In this document: positions 45,564 to 55,120 of the stretch, one piece after another
How the letters are laid out: the number at the start of each line of letters is the position of its first letter
How positions within the stretch are numbered: the first letter of the stretch is position 1
Source: Streptomyces anulatus
Lineage (GTDB): Bacteria > Actinomycetota > Actinomycetes > Streptomycetales > Streptomycetaceae
Reading direction: 5' to 3'
DNA: 64,000 nt
Assembly: GCF_000721175.1 (NCBI RefSeq)
Contig: NZ_JOEZ01000011.1
Location: 1 to 64,000 of the forward strand
The notes under the pieces: generated by a model
What the model saw: only the letters and a program-made list of their open reading frames with translations
The model's database searches: none
Told to the model about the DNA's origin: nothing
Made by a program: the position numbers and the translations under genes

Positions 45564-46601
45564 TCACGACGAGTCGCGGACCACCAGCTCCGTGGGCAGC
45601 ACCACCGAAGGGCGCTCGTCGCCCGGGGCGCGGCCGGCGATCTCGTCCAGGAGGAGCTGGGTCATGCGGCGGCCCATCTCCTCGATGGGCTGGCGGACGC
45701 TGGTGAGGGCCGGGTGCATGTGGCGGGCGACCACCGAGTCGTCGAAGCCGATCAGGGCCACGTCCTCCGGGATGCGGCGGTCCGCCTCGCGCAGGACCTG
45801 GCGGGCGCCGGCGGCCATCACGTCGGAGGCGACGAAGACCGCGTCGAGGCCGGGGCGGCGGACCAGGAGCTCGCGCATCGCCCGCGCGCCGCCCTCCTCG
45901 GTGAAGTCGGCGGGGGCGATGAGGCGCTCGTCGGGGGCGAGGCCGGCGGCGGAGACCGCCGCGCGGTAGCCGTCCAGGCGGCGCTGGGCGCCGTAGACCT
46001 CCAGGCGGCCGGTGATCGTGGCGATCTGGCGGCGGCCCCGGGAGACCAGGTGCTCGACGGCGGCCCGCGCGCCCTCGAAGTTGTCGGAGTCGACGGAGGG
46101 CAGCGTCTCGGCCGCGTGCCGGGCGCCGCTGATCACGCAGGGCATGCCCAGTTGTTCCAGGAGCTCCGGCAGCGGGTCGTCGGCGTGCACGGCGACCAGG
46201 AGGACCCCGTCGACGCGGTGGGCGGTGAGGTACTGGGCGAGGCGGCGGCGCTCGCGGTCGTTGCCGACGAGGGTGAGGAGCAACTGCATCTCGGTGTCCG
46301 CCAGGGCCGCGCCGACGCCGCGCACTATGGCGGAGAAGTACGGTTCGGCGAAGAAGCGGGTCTCCGGCTCGGGCACCACCAGGGCGATGGCGTCGGTGCG
46401 GTTGCCCGCCAGGGCGCGGGCGGCGCGGTTGGGGACGTACCCCAGCTCGGCCACGGCCGCCTCGACCGCCTCCCGGGTCGCGTCGCTGACCCGGGGCGAG
46501 CCGTTGATGACCCGCGATGCGGTGCCCCGGCCGACGCCGGCCCGTGCCGCCACCTCTTCGAGCGTGGGCCGCCCGCCGCTCCGTACTCGCGCTGCCGCCA
46601 T
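45564..46601 (-). CDS. cebR: CebR, LacI-family repressor of cellobiose use
   Basis: The 345-aa LacI protein has the HTH at residues ~12-58 (RPTLEEVAARAGVGRGTASRVINGSPRVSDATREAVEAAVAELGYVPN) and a periplasmic-binding-like sensor domain. It closely follows my memory of S. griseus CebR, which represses cebEFG-bglC and is released by cellobiose/cellotriose. A perfect box TGGGAGCGCTCCCA lies 93 nt upstream, so it is likely autoregulated. ATG 46601 with GGGGAGG before it; the frame is open to 46625. Confidence 0.93.
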   Translation of the reverse strand: MAAARVRSGGRPTLEEVAARAGVGRGTASRVINGSPRVSDATREAVEAAVAELGYVPNRAARALAGNRTDAIALVVPEPETRFFAEPYFSAIVRGVGAALADTEMQLLLTLVGNDRERRRLAQYLTAHRVDGVLLVAVHADDPLPELLEQLGMPCVISGARHAAETLPSVDSDNFEGARAAVEHLVSRGRRQIATITGRLEVYGAQRRLDGYRAAVSAAGLAPDERLIAPADFTEEGGARAMRELLVRRPGLDAVFVASDVMAAGARQVLREADRRIPEDVALIGFDDSVVARHMHPALTSVRQPIEEMGRRMTQLLLDEIAGRAPGDERPSVVLPTELVVRDSS

Positions 46602-46693
46602 GGCTGCCTCCCCGTTCCCGGTCAATTTCTCACAGCCGTAACGTCAATCCAAGTCCTGGATCGATCACCCCGGCGGGGGTACGGACAGTGTAT

Positions 46694-46707
46694 TGGGAGC
46701 GCTCCCA
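46694..46707. promoter_or_regulatory. CebR box upstream of cebR
   Basis: The perfect 14-bp palindrome TGGGAGCGCTCCCA is the known CebR site. It lies between the bglC stop and the cebR start, indicating autoregulation. Confidence 0.9.
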
Positions 46708-46769
46708 GTCGGGCGGCGGAAGAAGCGGCGGGCCGGCCGGGGACGACCGGGCCCACCGCTCCCACGGGG

Positions 46770-48239
46770 TCAGGCGTCCGGAGCGGCCACCGGGGGCAGT
46801 GCGTGGCGGGCGATCACGTCGCCGTACCAGTACGCGCTGGACTTCGGCGTACGGCGCTGGGTCGCGTAGTCGACGTACACCGCGCCGAAACGCTTCGCAT
46901 AGCCGTAGCCCCACTCGAAGTTGTCCATCAGGGACCAGAGGAAGTAGCCCCGCACATCCGCCCCGTCGGCCGCCGCGCGGCGCACCGCCTCCAGGTGACC
47001 CTGCAGGTAGGCGATCCGCTCGGGGTCGTGGACCCGGCCGTCCGCGTCCGGGGCGTCGTCGAAGGCCGCGCCGTTCTCGGTGACCATCAGCGGCAGGTCC
47101 GGGTGCTCGCGCGAGACGTCCATGAGGAGGTCGTAGAGGCCCTCCGGCTTGACCGACCAGTTCATCGCGGTGACCGGCCGGCCCTCGGCGAGGTGGAAGG
47201 CGACGTGCTCCGAGCCGGGCCACGGGGAGTGCTCGCTGCTGCCGTGGCCGTCGTTGCGGGTGTCGCCCGCACCGGTGGGCGACGCGCTGACGATGGTGGG
47301 CGTGTAGTAGTTCACGCCGAGCACGTCGATCGGGTGCGCGATCGCGGCCAGGTCGCCTTCCTGGATCAACTCGGGCCAGTTCACGATGCGCTCGGTGTCG
47401 GCCAGGAGGTCTTCCGGGTACGCGCCCTTCAGCATCGGGCCCGTGAAGATCCGGTTGCCCACCGCGTCGATCCGGCGCGCCGCGTCCGCGTCCGCCTCGC
47501 TGTCGGTCAGCGGTCGCACCTGGTGGAGGTTGAGGGTGACCGAGGTCTGCGCGGCAGCGGGGAGATTCGCGCGCAGCGCCTCGGCCGCCCGGCCGTGGGC
47601 GAGGTTGAGGTGGTGGGCGGCCCGCAGCGCGGCGGCCGGTTCGGTGCGGCCGGGGGCGTGGACCCCGGAGCCGTAACCGAGGAAGGCCGAGCACCAGGGC
47701 TCGTTCAGCGTGGTCCACATCCCGACCCGGTCGCCGAGCGCGCGGGCCATGATGGCGGCGTAGTCCGCGAACCGTTCGGCCGTCGCGCGCTCGGGCCAGC
47801 CGCCCGCGTCCTCCAACTCCTGCGGCAGGTCCCAGTGGTAGAGCGTGGCGACGGGCGTGATGCCGGCCGCCAGCAGCTCGTCGACGAGCGACCGGTAGAA
47901 GTCCAGGCCGCGTTCCACGGCGGGGCCCCGGCCGGTGGGCTGGACGCGGGACCAGGAGACCGAGAAGCGGTACGCCTGGAGCCCGAGGCGCTTCATCAGG
48001 GCGACGTCGTCGCGGTAGCGGTGGAAGTGGTCGGCGGCCACGTCCCCGGTGTCCCCGCCGAGGACCCGGCCGGGCGTGTGGCTGAAGGTGTCCCAGATGG
48101 AGGGGGTGCGGCCGTTCTCCCCGGCCGCGCCCTCCACCTGGTACGCGGCGGTGGCCGCGCCCCAGAGGAAGCCGGTCGGGAAGGGGGCCGTGGCGGCGGG
48201 GGCCTGCTGCGGGACCGTGTCAGGTCGGACGGCTGTCAT
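46770..48239 (-). CDS. bglC: Beta-glucosidase BglC (GH1)
   Basis: The 489-aa GH1 enzyme hydrolyses imported cellobiose to glucose in the cytoplasm (no signal peptide). Acid/base Glu180 is in TTLNEPW, nucleophile Glu388 in [10 protein letters not shown]; the N-terminal [15 protein letters not shown] and C-terminal [22 protein letters not shown] are GH1 signatures. It follows cebG after 76 nt and is transcribed away from it. Its ribosome binding site lies inside a CebR-type palindrome. Confidence 0.96.
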   Translation of the reverse strand: MTAVRPDTVPQQAPAATAPFPTGFLWGAATAAYQVEGAAGENGRTPSIWDTFSHTPGRVLGGDTGDVAADHFHRYRDDVALMKRLGLQAYRFSVSWSRVQPTGRGPAVERGLDFYRSLVDELLAAGITPVATLYHWDLPQELEDAGGWPERATAERFADYAAIMARALGDRVGMWTTLNEPWCSAFLGYGSGVHAPGRTEPAAALRAAHHLNLAHGRAAEALRANLPAAAQTSVTLNLHQVRPLTDSEADADAARRIDAVGNRIFTGPMLKGAYPEDLLADTERIVNWPELIQEGDLAAIAHPIDVLGVNYYTPTIVSASPTGAGDTRNDGHGSSEHSPWPGSEHVAFHLAEGRPVTAMNWSVKPEGLYDLLMDVSREHPDLPLMVTENGAAFDDAPDADGRVHDPERIAYLQGHLEAVRRAAADGADVRGYFLWSLMDNFEWGYGYAKRFGAVYVDYATQRRTPKSSAYWYGDVIARHALPPVAAPDA

Positions 48240-48240
48240 G

Positions 48241-48254
48241 CGGGAGCGCTCCCT
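48241..48254. promoter_or_regulatory. CebR-like box overlapping the bglC ribosome binding site
   Basis: CGGGAGCGCTCCCT keeps the 12-bp core GGGAGCGCTCCC but has changed outer bases. It starts 2 nt upstream of the bglC ATG and includes the GGGAG Shine-Dalgarno sequence, so bound CebR would block elongating polymerase, or an RNA hairpin could mask translation. Confidence 0.75.
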
Positions 48255-48315
48255 GGGGGAAGTGGCGAAAGTGAGGGGTGAGGTGTGAGAGGAAGAGAGA
48301 GGGGGGCGGGAGTGG

Positions 48316-49236
48316 TCAGCCCTTGACCGCGCCGGACATGATCCCGCCGACGATCTTCTTGCCGAAGACCACGAACACCACCAGCAGCGGCAGCGTGCTG
48401 ATCAGCGCGCCCGCCATCACGATGGACTGGTCGGGGGTGTACGAGGCGCTGAGCTGGCCGAGGGCCACCTGGAGGGTCGGGTTCTGCTGGTTGAGGGCGA
48501 GGTAGGGCCAGAAGAAGTCGTTCCACGCCTGGACGAAGGTCAGCATCCCGAGCACCATCATCGCGGGGCGGGCCACCGGCAGCACCACGCTCACCACGAT
48601 GCGGAGGTTGTTCGCGCCGTCGATCTTGGCCGCCTCGATCAGCTCGTACGGCAGCGCCTCGATCAGGTACTGGCGCATGAAGAACACGCCGAACGCGCTC
48701 ACCAGCGTCGGGAAGATCACCGATTCGAGCTGCCCGCCCCAGCCGAGGCCGGACATCATCATGAACAGCGGGACGACGCTGAGCTGCGGCGGGATGGTGA
48801 GGGTCGCGATGACGGCGGTCATCAGCCAGCCGCGGCCCCGGAAGCGCATCTTGGCGAAGGCGTAGCCGGCGAGCGTGCAGAAGAAGAGCGTCGCGAGGGT
48901 GATCGAGGACGAGACGATGACGCTGTTGAGGATCGCCTTGCCGAGGTTGGCCTGTTCCCAGGCGGTCTGGATGTTCTCGATCAGCTTGCCGCCCGGGAGG
49001 AACGGCGGGGTGGAGGCGAGGACTTCGTCCTGGGTGCGGGAGGCCGCGACCAGGGTCCAGTAGAGCGGCAGCAGCGAGCCGAAGCCGACGACGGCGAGCG
49101 CGACGTACGCGAACGGGCCGCCCTTCATCTGCTGGCCGGCGCCGATCCGGAAGCGGCTCGGGCGCTGCGGGGCACTGCTCTTCGAAGCCGGCGCGAGCTT
49201 CACGGGGGCGGTGGGCGTGGGGCTGGTCATGGTCAT
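48316..49236 (-). CDS. cebG: Cellobiose ABC transporter permease CebG
   Basis: The 306-aa permease has a ~35-residue polar N-terminus and six hydrophobic segments. The EAA loop that contacts the ATPase is [31 protein letters not shown] (EAA-x3-G-A type). It pairs with CebF as the membrane channel for cello-oligosaccharides. The ATPase (MsiK in Streptomyces) is not in the window and is shared. Start 14 nt downstream of the cebF stop. Confidence 0.95.
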   Translation of the reverse strand: MTMTSPTPTAPVKLAPASKSSAPQRPSRFRIGAGQQMKGGPFAYVALAVVGFGSLLPLYWTLVAASRTQDEVLASTPPFLPGGKLIENIQTAWEQANLGKAILNSVIVSSSITLATLFFCTLAGYAFAKMRFRGRGWLMTAVIATLTIPPQLSVVPLFMMMSGLGWGGQLESVIFPTLVSAFGVFFMRQYLIEALPYELIEAAKIDGANNLRIVVSVVLPVARPAMMVLGMLTFVQAWNDFFWPYLALNQQNPTLQVALGQLSASYTPDQSIVMAGALISTLPLLVVFVVFGKKIVGGIMSGAVKG

Positions 49237-49250
49237 GGAGGTGCTCCCGG

Positions 49251-50249
49251 TCAGACCGCGGACTTGCGGACGAATCGGCCGATGAACCAGTTGGCCGCGG
49301 CGATGATCAGCAGGAGGGCGAGCATCGCCCAGGCGACGGCGGCGGCCGGACCGAGGTGTCCGAGGTTCCAGCCGTAGTTGTAGAGGTAGATGCTGAGCGT
49401 CTCGTACTGGTTCTCGTTGCCGCCGGTGGCGCCCAGCGCGCCGCCCTCCAGCAGCAGCGGCTCACCGAAGAGCTGCATGGAGCCGATGGTGGAGATGACG
49501 ATGGTGAACAGGATCGTCGGCCGCAGCGAGGGAATGGTCACCTTGCGGAACTGCTGCCAGCGCGACGCGCCGTCCAACGAGGCAGCCTCGTAGAGGTCGT
49601 TGGGGACGGCCTGCATCGCCGCCAGGTAGATCAGCGCGTTGTAGCCGGTCCAGCGCCAGATCACGATGACGGAGATGGCGATCTTCGAAGTCCAGTGCCC
49701 GTTGGCCCAGTTGGTGTCGTCGAAGCCGACCAGGCCGAGCGCCCAGTTCAGCAGCCCGCCGTCGGCCCGGAAGACCAGGGCGAAGACGAGGGCGGCCGAG
49801 GCGACCGAGGTCGCGTACGGGGTGAGGATGACCGTGCGCCAGAACGTGCTGGCGCGCAGGCGGTAGTTGAGGAGGTGGGCGAGGCCCAGGGCCACCAGGA
49901 GCTGCGGGACGGTGGAGATGACGCCGATCAGGAAGGTGTTGCTGACCGAGGTCCAGAACTCGGGGTCGTGCAGGATCTTGTCGAAGTTCTCCCAGCCCAC
50001 CCACTCCATCGAGTCCAGGCCGGTCATCTCGACCCGGTGCAGGGCGATCCAGCCGGTGTAGAGGAGCGGGTAGAGCCCGAAGGCCCCGAAGACGAGGAAG
50101 AACGGTGCGATGTAAGCGTACGGGGACGCCTTGTCGTCGAACCGCCACAGTCGGCTCCGCCACAACTGCCGCCGCTCGCTGGGCGGTTGTTTCTGCGGTT
50201 CACGGGGCGGGGTCGCGTACGCATCCCGGGTGGGGGTCGAGGTTGCCAC
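49251..50249 (-). CDS. cebF: Cellobiose ABC transporter permease CebF
   Basis: The 332-aa permease has six to seven hydrophobic segments, with APFFLVFGAFGLYPLLYTG near the N-terminus and the EAA loop YEAASLDGASRWQQFRKVTIPSLRPTILF. Its start is GTG 50249. The 182-bp gap to cebE contains a strong hairpin that probably trims expression relative to cebE. Confidence 0.95.
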   Translation of the reverse strand: MATSTPTRDAYATPPREPQKQPPSERRQLWRSRLWRFDDKASPYAYIAPFFLVFGAFGLYPLLYTGWIALHRVEMTGLDSMEWVGWENFDKILHDPEFWTSVSNTFLIGVISTVPQLLVALGLAHLLNYRLRASTFWRTVILTPYATSVASAALVFALVFRADGGLLNWALGLVGFDDTNWANGHWTSKIAISVIVIWRWTGYNALIYLAAMQAVPNDLYEAASLDGASRWQQFRKVTIPSLRPTILFTIVISTIGSMQLFGEPLLLEGGALGATGGNENQYETLSIYLYNYGWNLGHLGPAAAVAWAMLALLLIIAAANWFIGRFVRKSAV

Positions 50250-50328
50250 GGGCGGGGAGTCCTTCCCTGGGTGCGCCGACGGACGGCCGGGGCGGCTGGA
50301 GGGGGCGGCTGGAGATGGGCGGGCGGCC

Positions 50329-50353
50329 GGGGCGGGCGGGTGCCGCCCGCCCC
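50329..50353 (-). terminator. Intercistronic hairpin between cebE and cebF
   Basis: A perfect 11-bp GC stem (50329-50339 with 50343-50353, loop of 3 nt) lies about 80 nt after the cebE stop. It may stabilise or partially end the cebE mRNA so that binding protein exceeds permease. Confidence 0.6.
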
Positions 50354-50431
50354 GGCGCTTCGATCGGCCCGGACCGGTCGGGTCGCAGGCGCCTGGTGCC
50401 AGGTGCCTGGTGCCGGGCGTCCGGTGTCAGG

Positions 50432-51754
50432 TCAGCCGATGGCCTTCTCGATCGTCCGCAGGGCCGCGTCCCAGGCCTTGTCGGGGCTGGTGCCGCGCTG
50501 CTCCATGTTGTTGATCTGGGTGGAGATGGAGTCCTTGATCACGCCGTCCTTCGGGCCGAGCACCGCCTCGGGGATGGACTTCGCGCCGTCCGCGTAGATC
50601 TGGCCGATGGGGGCGTTGTTGAAGTACGGCAGGGTCGCGTTCTTCACGTCGGGCAGCTCGTAGGCGCCCTGGTTGGACGGGAAGACGCCGATCGCCTTGA
50701 AGACGGCGGCCTGCTGCTCGGGGGCGGTCAGCCACTTGACGAGCTTGGTGGCCTCGGCGACGTTCTTCCCGGACTTGGGGACGGCGAGGAACGAGCCGCC
50801 CCAGTTGGCGGAGGTGTTGCCGGGGGCGCTGGTGATGTCCCACTTGCCCTTGTTGGCGTCACCGGCGTACGTGGAGATCTGGCCGGCCATCCAGGCGGGG
50901 CAGACGACGGTGGCGACGGTGCTCTTGCGCAGGGCCGCCTGCCACTGGTCCTCGAACTGGGCCAGGCCCTGCGTCAGCTTCTTGGACGCGGCCTCGGCGG
51001 CGAGCTTCCAGCCCTTCTCGACGCTGGCGCTCTTCTCGTGGATCGGCTTGCCGCTCGCGTCGTAGTACTGCTCGGGGCTGGAGCTGACCACGGCGTTGAA
51101 CATGGCGCTCGCGGAGTCCATGAAGTACGTGCCGGCGGGGGCCTTCTTCTTGTACTGCTCGCCGAGCGCGAGGAAGTCCTCCCAGCCGCCCTCGGTCAGC
51201 TTCGCGACCTCGGTGCGGTCGGTGGGCAGTCCGGCCTTCTCGAACAGTTCGCGGTTGTAGCAGAGGGACATGGGGCCGATGTCGGTGCCCGCGCCGATGA
51301 CCGCGCCGCTGGGGGCGGTGGCCTGCTTCGCCTTCCACGACACCCACTCGTCCACGCCGATCGACTTGGAGAGGTCGGCGAAGGAGTCCGCCTTGGTGTC
51401 GACGATCTCCTTGATCCGGCCGACCTCGATGCCCTGGACGTCGGCGAGGCCACTGCCGGAGTTCAGCTGCTGGAGGAGCTTGGGGTAGTAGTTCTTCTCC
51501 TCGGCGGTGGTGTCCTCCTTGACCGTGATCTTCGGGTTCAGCTCGTGGTACTTCTCGAAGAGCCCGGCCTCCTTGTACCCGAACTGCCCGAAGTCGGCGA
51601 CGGTCAGGGTGATGTTCCCGTCGGCGTCGGCTCCCTTGCCGGAGTCGGACGAGCCGCCGCATCCGGTGAGGAGGAGGGCGGTGACCGTGAGGCCCGTGGT
51701 GGCCACGAGGGGGGCTCGTAGGCGTCGACCGGCAACGCTGCGGGTGATGCGCAT
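50432..51754 (-). CDS. cebE: Cellobiose-binding lipoprotein CebE
   Basis: The 440-aa solute-binding protein captures cellobiose/cellotriose outside the cell. A lipoprotein signal ends in LLLTG-C (Cys32) followed by GGSSDSGKG. The rest is a sugar ABC binding protein (family 1) with DIGPMSLCYNRELFEKAGLPTD, WEDFLALGEQYKKK, VATVVCPAWMAGQIS and PGNTSANWGGSFLAVPK. First gene of the operon; the CebR box is 108 nt upstream. Confidence 0.95.
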   Translation of the reverse strand: MRITRSVAGRRLRAPLVATTGLTVTALLLTGCGGSSDSGKGADADGNITLTVADFGQFGYKEAGLFEKYHELNPKITVKEDTTAEEKNYYPKLLQQLNSGSGLADVQGIEVGRIKEIVDTKADSFADLSKSIGVDEWVSWKAKQATAPSGAVIGAGTDIGPMSLCYNRELFEKAGLPTDRTEVAKLTEGGWEDFLALGEQYKKKAPAGTYFMDSASAMFNAVVSSSPEQYYDASGKPIHEKSASVEKGWKLAAEAASKKLTQGLAQFEDQWQAALRKSTVATVVCPAWMAGQISTYAGDANKGKWDITSAPGNTSANWGGSFLAVPKSGKNVAEATKLVKWLTAPEQQAAVFKAIGVFPSNQGAYELPDVKNATLPYFNNAPIGQIYADGAKSIPEAVLGPKDGVIKDSISTQINNMEQRGTSPDKAWDAALRTIEKAIG

Positions 51755-52247
51755 TCCACTGCTCCTTGTTCCGGGGTGGTACCGGCGCCGTTCCGCGAGG
51801 CAGGGCGGAGGGCGTCGGGTCTGCTGCGGGAAGAGGAAGCGCGCGAGACCTTCCCCCAGAGTGGGAGCGCTCCCATGCGCTGCTGCCGGAAGGTTCCTGC
51901 CTCAAGGGGGTGGGTGTCAAGACTTGAAGACGATTCCGTTGCCGAGGGATGTCCGGCGGGTCATGGAGGGGCCCTTGGGCCGCCCTCCCGTCGGAAGGTG
52001 AACGAGGGGCAGGCCGGGCCGGGTGAAGTACTGGGGAACGTCACCTCTGGCACTTTCTCCCTTATGCACTTCTTGAGCATCCCGGTCGGCGACGCCGGCC
52101 CCGGCGAGTGACGCGACCGCTGGTACCAGGACAGGGGCACGCCCCGGCCGGGTGTGGGGTGGGGTCCGGCCGGGGCGCGCAGTGGGGGGCACAGTGGTTC
52201 GGGGGGGTTCGGTGGACGAAGGGGATCGGCGGACCGGGTCGTGGGGG
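51755..52247. other. 490-bp intergenic region upstream of cebE
   Basis: Apart from the CebR box at 51862-51875 I see no gene. The part 51920-52240 is G-rich and carries only weak frames. It also holds the downstream region of the minus-strand gene ending at 52248. Confidence 0.45.
51862..51875. promoter_or_regulatory. CebR box upstream of cebE
   Basis: The perfect palindrome TGGGAGCGCTCCCA is identical to the box upstream of cebR, 108 nt before the cebE start. It is the main operator of the ceb operon. Confidence 0.92.
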
Positions 52248-52643
52248 CTACTCGTAGGCCGCGAACGCCTTCGTGAAGGCCGGCGGCTCCTGGTCGATCG
52301 AGCTGCAGGTGGCGTCGGCTTCCGGCTTGGGTCCGCCGGGGCAGGCCCGGTCGCCCTTCACCGTGTGCTCGCCGTTCCGGAGCGAGCCGGTCTCCGTGCC
52401 CGCCGGGAGATCGGACTCCAGGGTCCGGTCGGTCGGCGGCCGGTCGGCCCCGTTGGTCACGACGTACTGGCCGGTGCAGCCGCCGCCCCAGGCGCTGGTA
52501 CGGGTGCAGGCGGCGCCGATCGCGGCGGCCTGCGCCGTACCGGTCAGCGCGAGGACCGTGCCGCCACTGACGGCGGCGGCCACGACCGCGCCGATCGCCC
52601 TGGTGCGGGTGGCCGTCGTGCGACGGTGCGTCCGGGAAACCAT
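52248..52643 (-). CDS. Small secreted protein with degenerate CBM2-like domain
   Basis: The 131-aa protein has a signal peptide (residues 1-40, ending TAQA-AA) and a short beta-domain: TSAWGGGCTGQYVVTNGADRP and ESDLPAGTETGSLRNGEHTVKGDR patterns match family-2 carbohydrate-binding modules (DLPAGT.VGSLWNGEHTVKGD in relatives, from memory). At three conserved aromatic positions there is Arg or Ser (PPTDRT, ESD, SLRNG), so cellulose/chitin binding is doubtful. Then come a Cys-rich stretch and AFTKAFAAYE before the stop. It is probably the 5' remnant of a longer glycan-binding enzyme. Start ATG 52643. Confidence 0.5.
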   Translation of the reverse strand: MVSRTHRRTTATRTRAIGAVVAAAVSGGTVLALTGTAQAAAIGAACTRTSAWGGGCTGQYVVTNGADRPPTDRTLESDLPAGTETGSLRNGEHTVKGDRACPGGPKPEADATCSSIDQEPPAFTKAFAAYE

Positions 52644-52816
52644 CAACGTGCCTGCCTGCCTCTGTGTCCTGCGGATCCGTCCGGGGGCTCGCCTGTCCGG
52701 CGACGACCTGTCCGGGGACTTCGAGAGCACGCTAGCGGCAGCGGAACGGGCAAAGAGGGCCTTACGGGCGGGGGTTGATGTTCTTAGGGCGCGCTTAAGG
52801 AACACATGGGCGCGGG

Positions 52817-54244
52817 TTAATGCTGGGACCCGGTCACGGTACGGCTCTCCCCGCCCCGCTGCCGGCCGAGCCGGCGGCCGACCCGGCGGCCGTGTCCGCG
52901 CCGGCCGCGCTCGGGGCGGCTGCCGTGCAGGCCGATCCAGATCCGGACCTCCGTGCCGCCGAGGACGGACCGGCCGATGCGCAGGTCGCCGCCGGTGGAC
53001 TCGGCGACCCGGCGCACGATGTCCAGGCCGAGGCCGGTGGAGCCGACGGACCCGCTCGCACCGTCGCGCCCGCTGGTGCCCCGGGCGAGGGCCGCCTTCG
53101 GGTCGGGGATCCCCGGGCCCGCGTCGGAGACGAGCACGATGACCGCGTCGCCGCTGTGGTGGACGTCGACGGAGAAGGCGGTGCCCTCGGGGGTGTGGCG
53201 GAAGACGTTGCCGAGCAACGCGTCGAGGGAGGCGGCCAGTTCGGGCCGGGCGACGGGGATGCGTACCGTACGGTCGACTCCCGCGAGGCGCACCTCGCGG
53301 CCCTCGTCCTCCGCGAGCGCCGACCAGAAGCCCATGCGTTCGCGGATCACCTCGGAGGCGTCGCAGCCCGCCCCCGGCTGCCCGCCCTGGGTCTGCGGGC
53401 GCTGTTCGCGGGCCGTGCGGATGATCGTGTCGACCTCGTGCTCCAGCTGCTGGACCGCCGCCCGGGTCTGCTCGGCCGCCGGGCCCTCGCCGAGCGACGC
53501 GGCGTTCAGCCGGAGCACGGTGAGCGGGGTGCGCAGGCGGTGCGAGAGGTCGGCGGCCAGCTCGCGCTCGTTGGCCAGGAGCTGGACGACCTGGTCGGCC
53601 ATGGAGTTGAACGCGACGGCCGCGGACCGCAGTTCGGTGGGCCCCTCCTCGGGGACCCGGGTGCCCAGGCGCCCCTCCCCCAGGTCCTGGGCGGCGCCCG
53701 CGAGGCGCTGGGCGGGCTGCACCATGCGTACCCCGAGCCGGTCGGCGACCGCGACCGAGCCGACGATCAGCGCGACGCCGACGCCCGCCAGCATCAGCCA
53801 GGCGGTGGCGACCCCGTTGGAGACCTCGCCCTCGGGGACGAACACCTCGACGACGGCGATGTCCCCGGTGCCCAGCGCGGTCGGCTGGAGGAGGGCGAAG
53901 CCGCCGGCGACCTCGGTGATGGAGGCGCGCCCGGCCTTGCGCACGGTCTCCACGTCCTTGGGGGTGGCGCGCCGGGTTCCGATGTCCAGGGGCCCGCCCT
54001 CGGCCGGGACATGGACGGCGAGGCGCCCCCGGTCGCCGGGTTCGGTGGACAGGACGGCCCGGGTCAGCTCCTCGCGGTCGGTGGTGATGGAGAGGGTCGG
54101 GGCGATCATCGCGGCCTGGCGTTCGGCGTCGGAGAACGCCCGGTCGCTGGCCATCTCCCGGATGACGAGTCCGAGCGGTACGGCGAAGGCGATGACGACC
54201 ATGGCGGTGACGGCCAGGCAGACCTTGACCAGGGCCCACCTCAT
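52817..54244 (-). CDS. Sensor histidine kinase
   Basis: The 475-aa kinase has an N-terminal TM (residues ~5-27), an extracellular sensor region (~30-142), a second TM (~145-168), HAMP (~165-220), HisKA with phospho-acceptor His235 (ADLSHRLRTPLTVLRL) and HATPase with ASLDALLGNVFRHTPEG (N-box), VSDAGPGIPD and GSTGLGLDIVRRVAESTGG (G-box). The last ~35 residues are Arg/Gly-rich. It follows the response regulator with a 4-nt ATGA overlap. Signal unknown. Confidence 0.95.
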   Translation of the reverse strand: MRWALVKVCLAVTAMVVIAFAVPLGLVIREMASDRAFSDAERQAAMIAPTLSITTDREELTRAVLSTEPGDRGRLAVHVPAEGGPLDIGTRRATPKDVETVRKAGRASITEVAGGFALLQPTALGTGDIAVVEVFVPEGEVSNGVATAWLMLAGVGVALIVGSVAVADRLGVRMVQPAQRLAGAAQDLGEGRLGTRVPEEGPTELRSAAVAFNSMADQVVQLLANERELAADLSHRLRTPLTVLRLNAASLGEGPAAEQTRAAVQQLEHEVDTIIRTAREQRPQTQGGQPGAGCDASEVIRERMGFWSALAEDEGREVRLAGVDRTVRIPVARPELAASLDALLGNVFRHTPEGTAFSVDVHHSGDAVIVLVSDAGPGIPDPKAALARGTSGRDGASGSVGSTGLGLDIVRRVAESTGGDLRIGRSVLGGTEVRIWIGLHGSRPERGRRGHGRRVGRRLGRQRGGESRTVTGSQH

Positions 54245-54987
54245 GCGGGCGGCTCCGTGAACGGCGTATCGGCCGCGGCGCCGGCGGGGGCGGGGGCGTC
54301 GGCCGGCGGCTGGAGCTTCACGCCGACGCCGCGCAGGGTGTGCAGATAGCGCGGACGGGCGGCGGTCTCGCCGAGCTTGCGGCGCAGCCAGGACAGGTGG
54401 ACGTCGATGGTCTGGTCGTCGCCGTAGGACTGCTGCCAGACCTCGGCCAGCAGCTCCTTGCGGGCGACGACCACGCCGGGCCGCCCGGCCAGGAAGGTGA
54501 GCAGGTCGAATTCGCGTCGGGTCAGGTCGAGTTCGGCCCCGTCCAGCTCGGCGCTGCGGCGCAGCGGGTCGATCGAGAGCCCGCCGACGCGGATGACCCT
54601 GGGCGGCGGGGCCTCGCCGCCGGCGGCGCGCGAGCGGCGCAGCACGGCGGCCATCCGGGCGGAGAGGTGCTCGACCGAGAACGGCTTGGTCAGGTAGTCG
54701 TCGGCGCCGTCGTTGAGCAGCCGGACGATCTCGCTCTCGTCGTCCCGGGCGGTGGCGATGATCACCGGGACATCGGTGATGGACCGCAGCATCTTCAGCG
54801 CCTCGGCGCCGTCCAGGTCGGGCAGCCCGAGGTCGAGGATGACCACGTCGAAGCGCAAGTGCGCGACCTCGCGCAGCGCTTCGAGCGCGGTGCCCACGCT
54901 CCGTACCGTGTGGGAGGCCTCACTGAGGTGCCGGATGAGGGCGGAACGTACGAACTGGTCGTCCTCGACCACGAGCACACTTGCCAT
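54241..54987 (-). CDS. OmpR-family response regulator
   Basis: The 248-aa regulator has a receiver domain (MASVLVVEDDQF; phospho-Asp52 in VVILDLGLPDLDG; Lys101 in DDYLTKPF) and a winged-helix DNA-binding domain (LTRREFDLLTFLAGRPGVVVARKELLAEVW, TIDVHLSWLRRKLGE, YLHTLRGVGVKL). It partners with the downstream kinase. ATG 54987 was chosen; the frame open to 55209 is not receiver-like. Confidence 0.95.
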   Translation of the reverse strand: MASVLVVEDDQFVRSALIRHLSEASHTVRSVGTALEALREVAHLRFDVVILDLGLPDLDGAEALKMLRSITDVPVIIATARDDESEIVRLLNDGADDYLTKPFSVEHLSARMAAVLRRSRAAGGEAPPPRVIRVGGLSIDPLRRSAELDGAELDLTRREFDLLTFLAGRPGVVVARKELLAEVWQQSYGDDQTIDVHLSWLRRKLGETAARPRYLHTLRGVGVKLQPPADAPAPAGAAADTPFTEPPA

Positions 54988-55120
54988 GGGCGGCACCGTA
55001 CGCCATGCCGGCGGGCCCGGTCCCGGGCCCGCCGGAAACCTCCGCAAAGGCCGGAGAAGGTCGATCGCACCAGCCCCCGGGGGGAGCCGGAAGCGGGCCG
55101 GGTGGTGCAGGATGTGCCGG

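Noticed and set aside
45531..48281. A 916-aa frame antisense to cebR and bglC
   Set aside because: Shadow frame; the minus-strand genes have complete family motifs and regulatory boxes.
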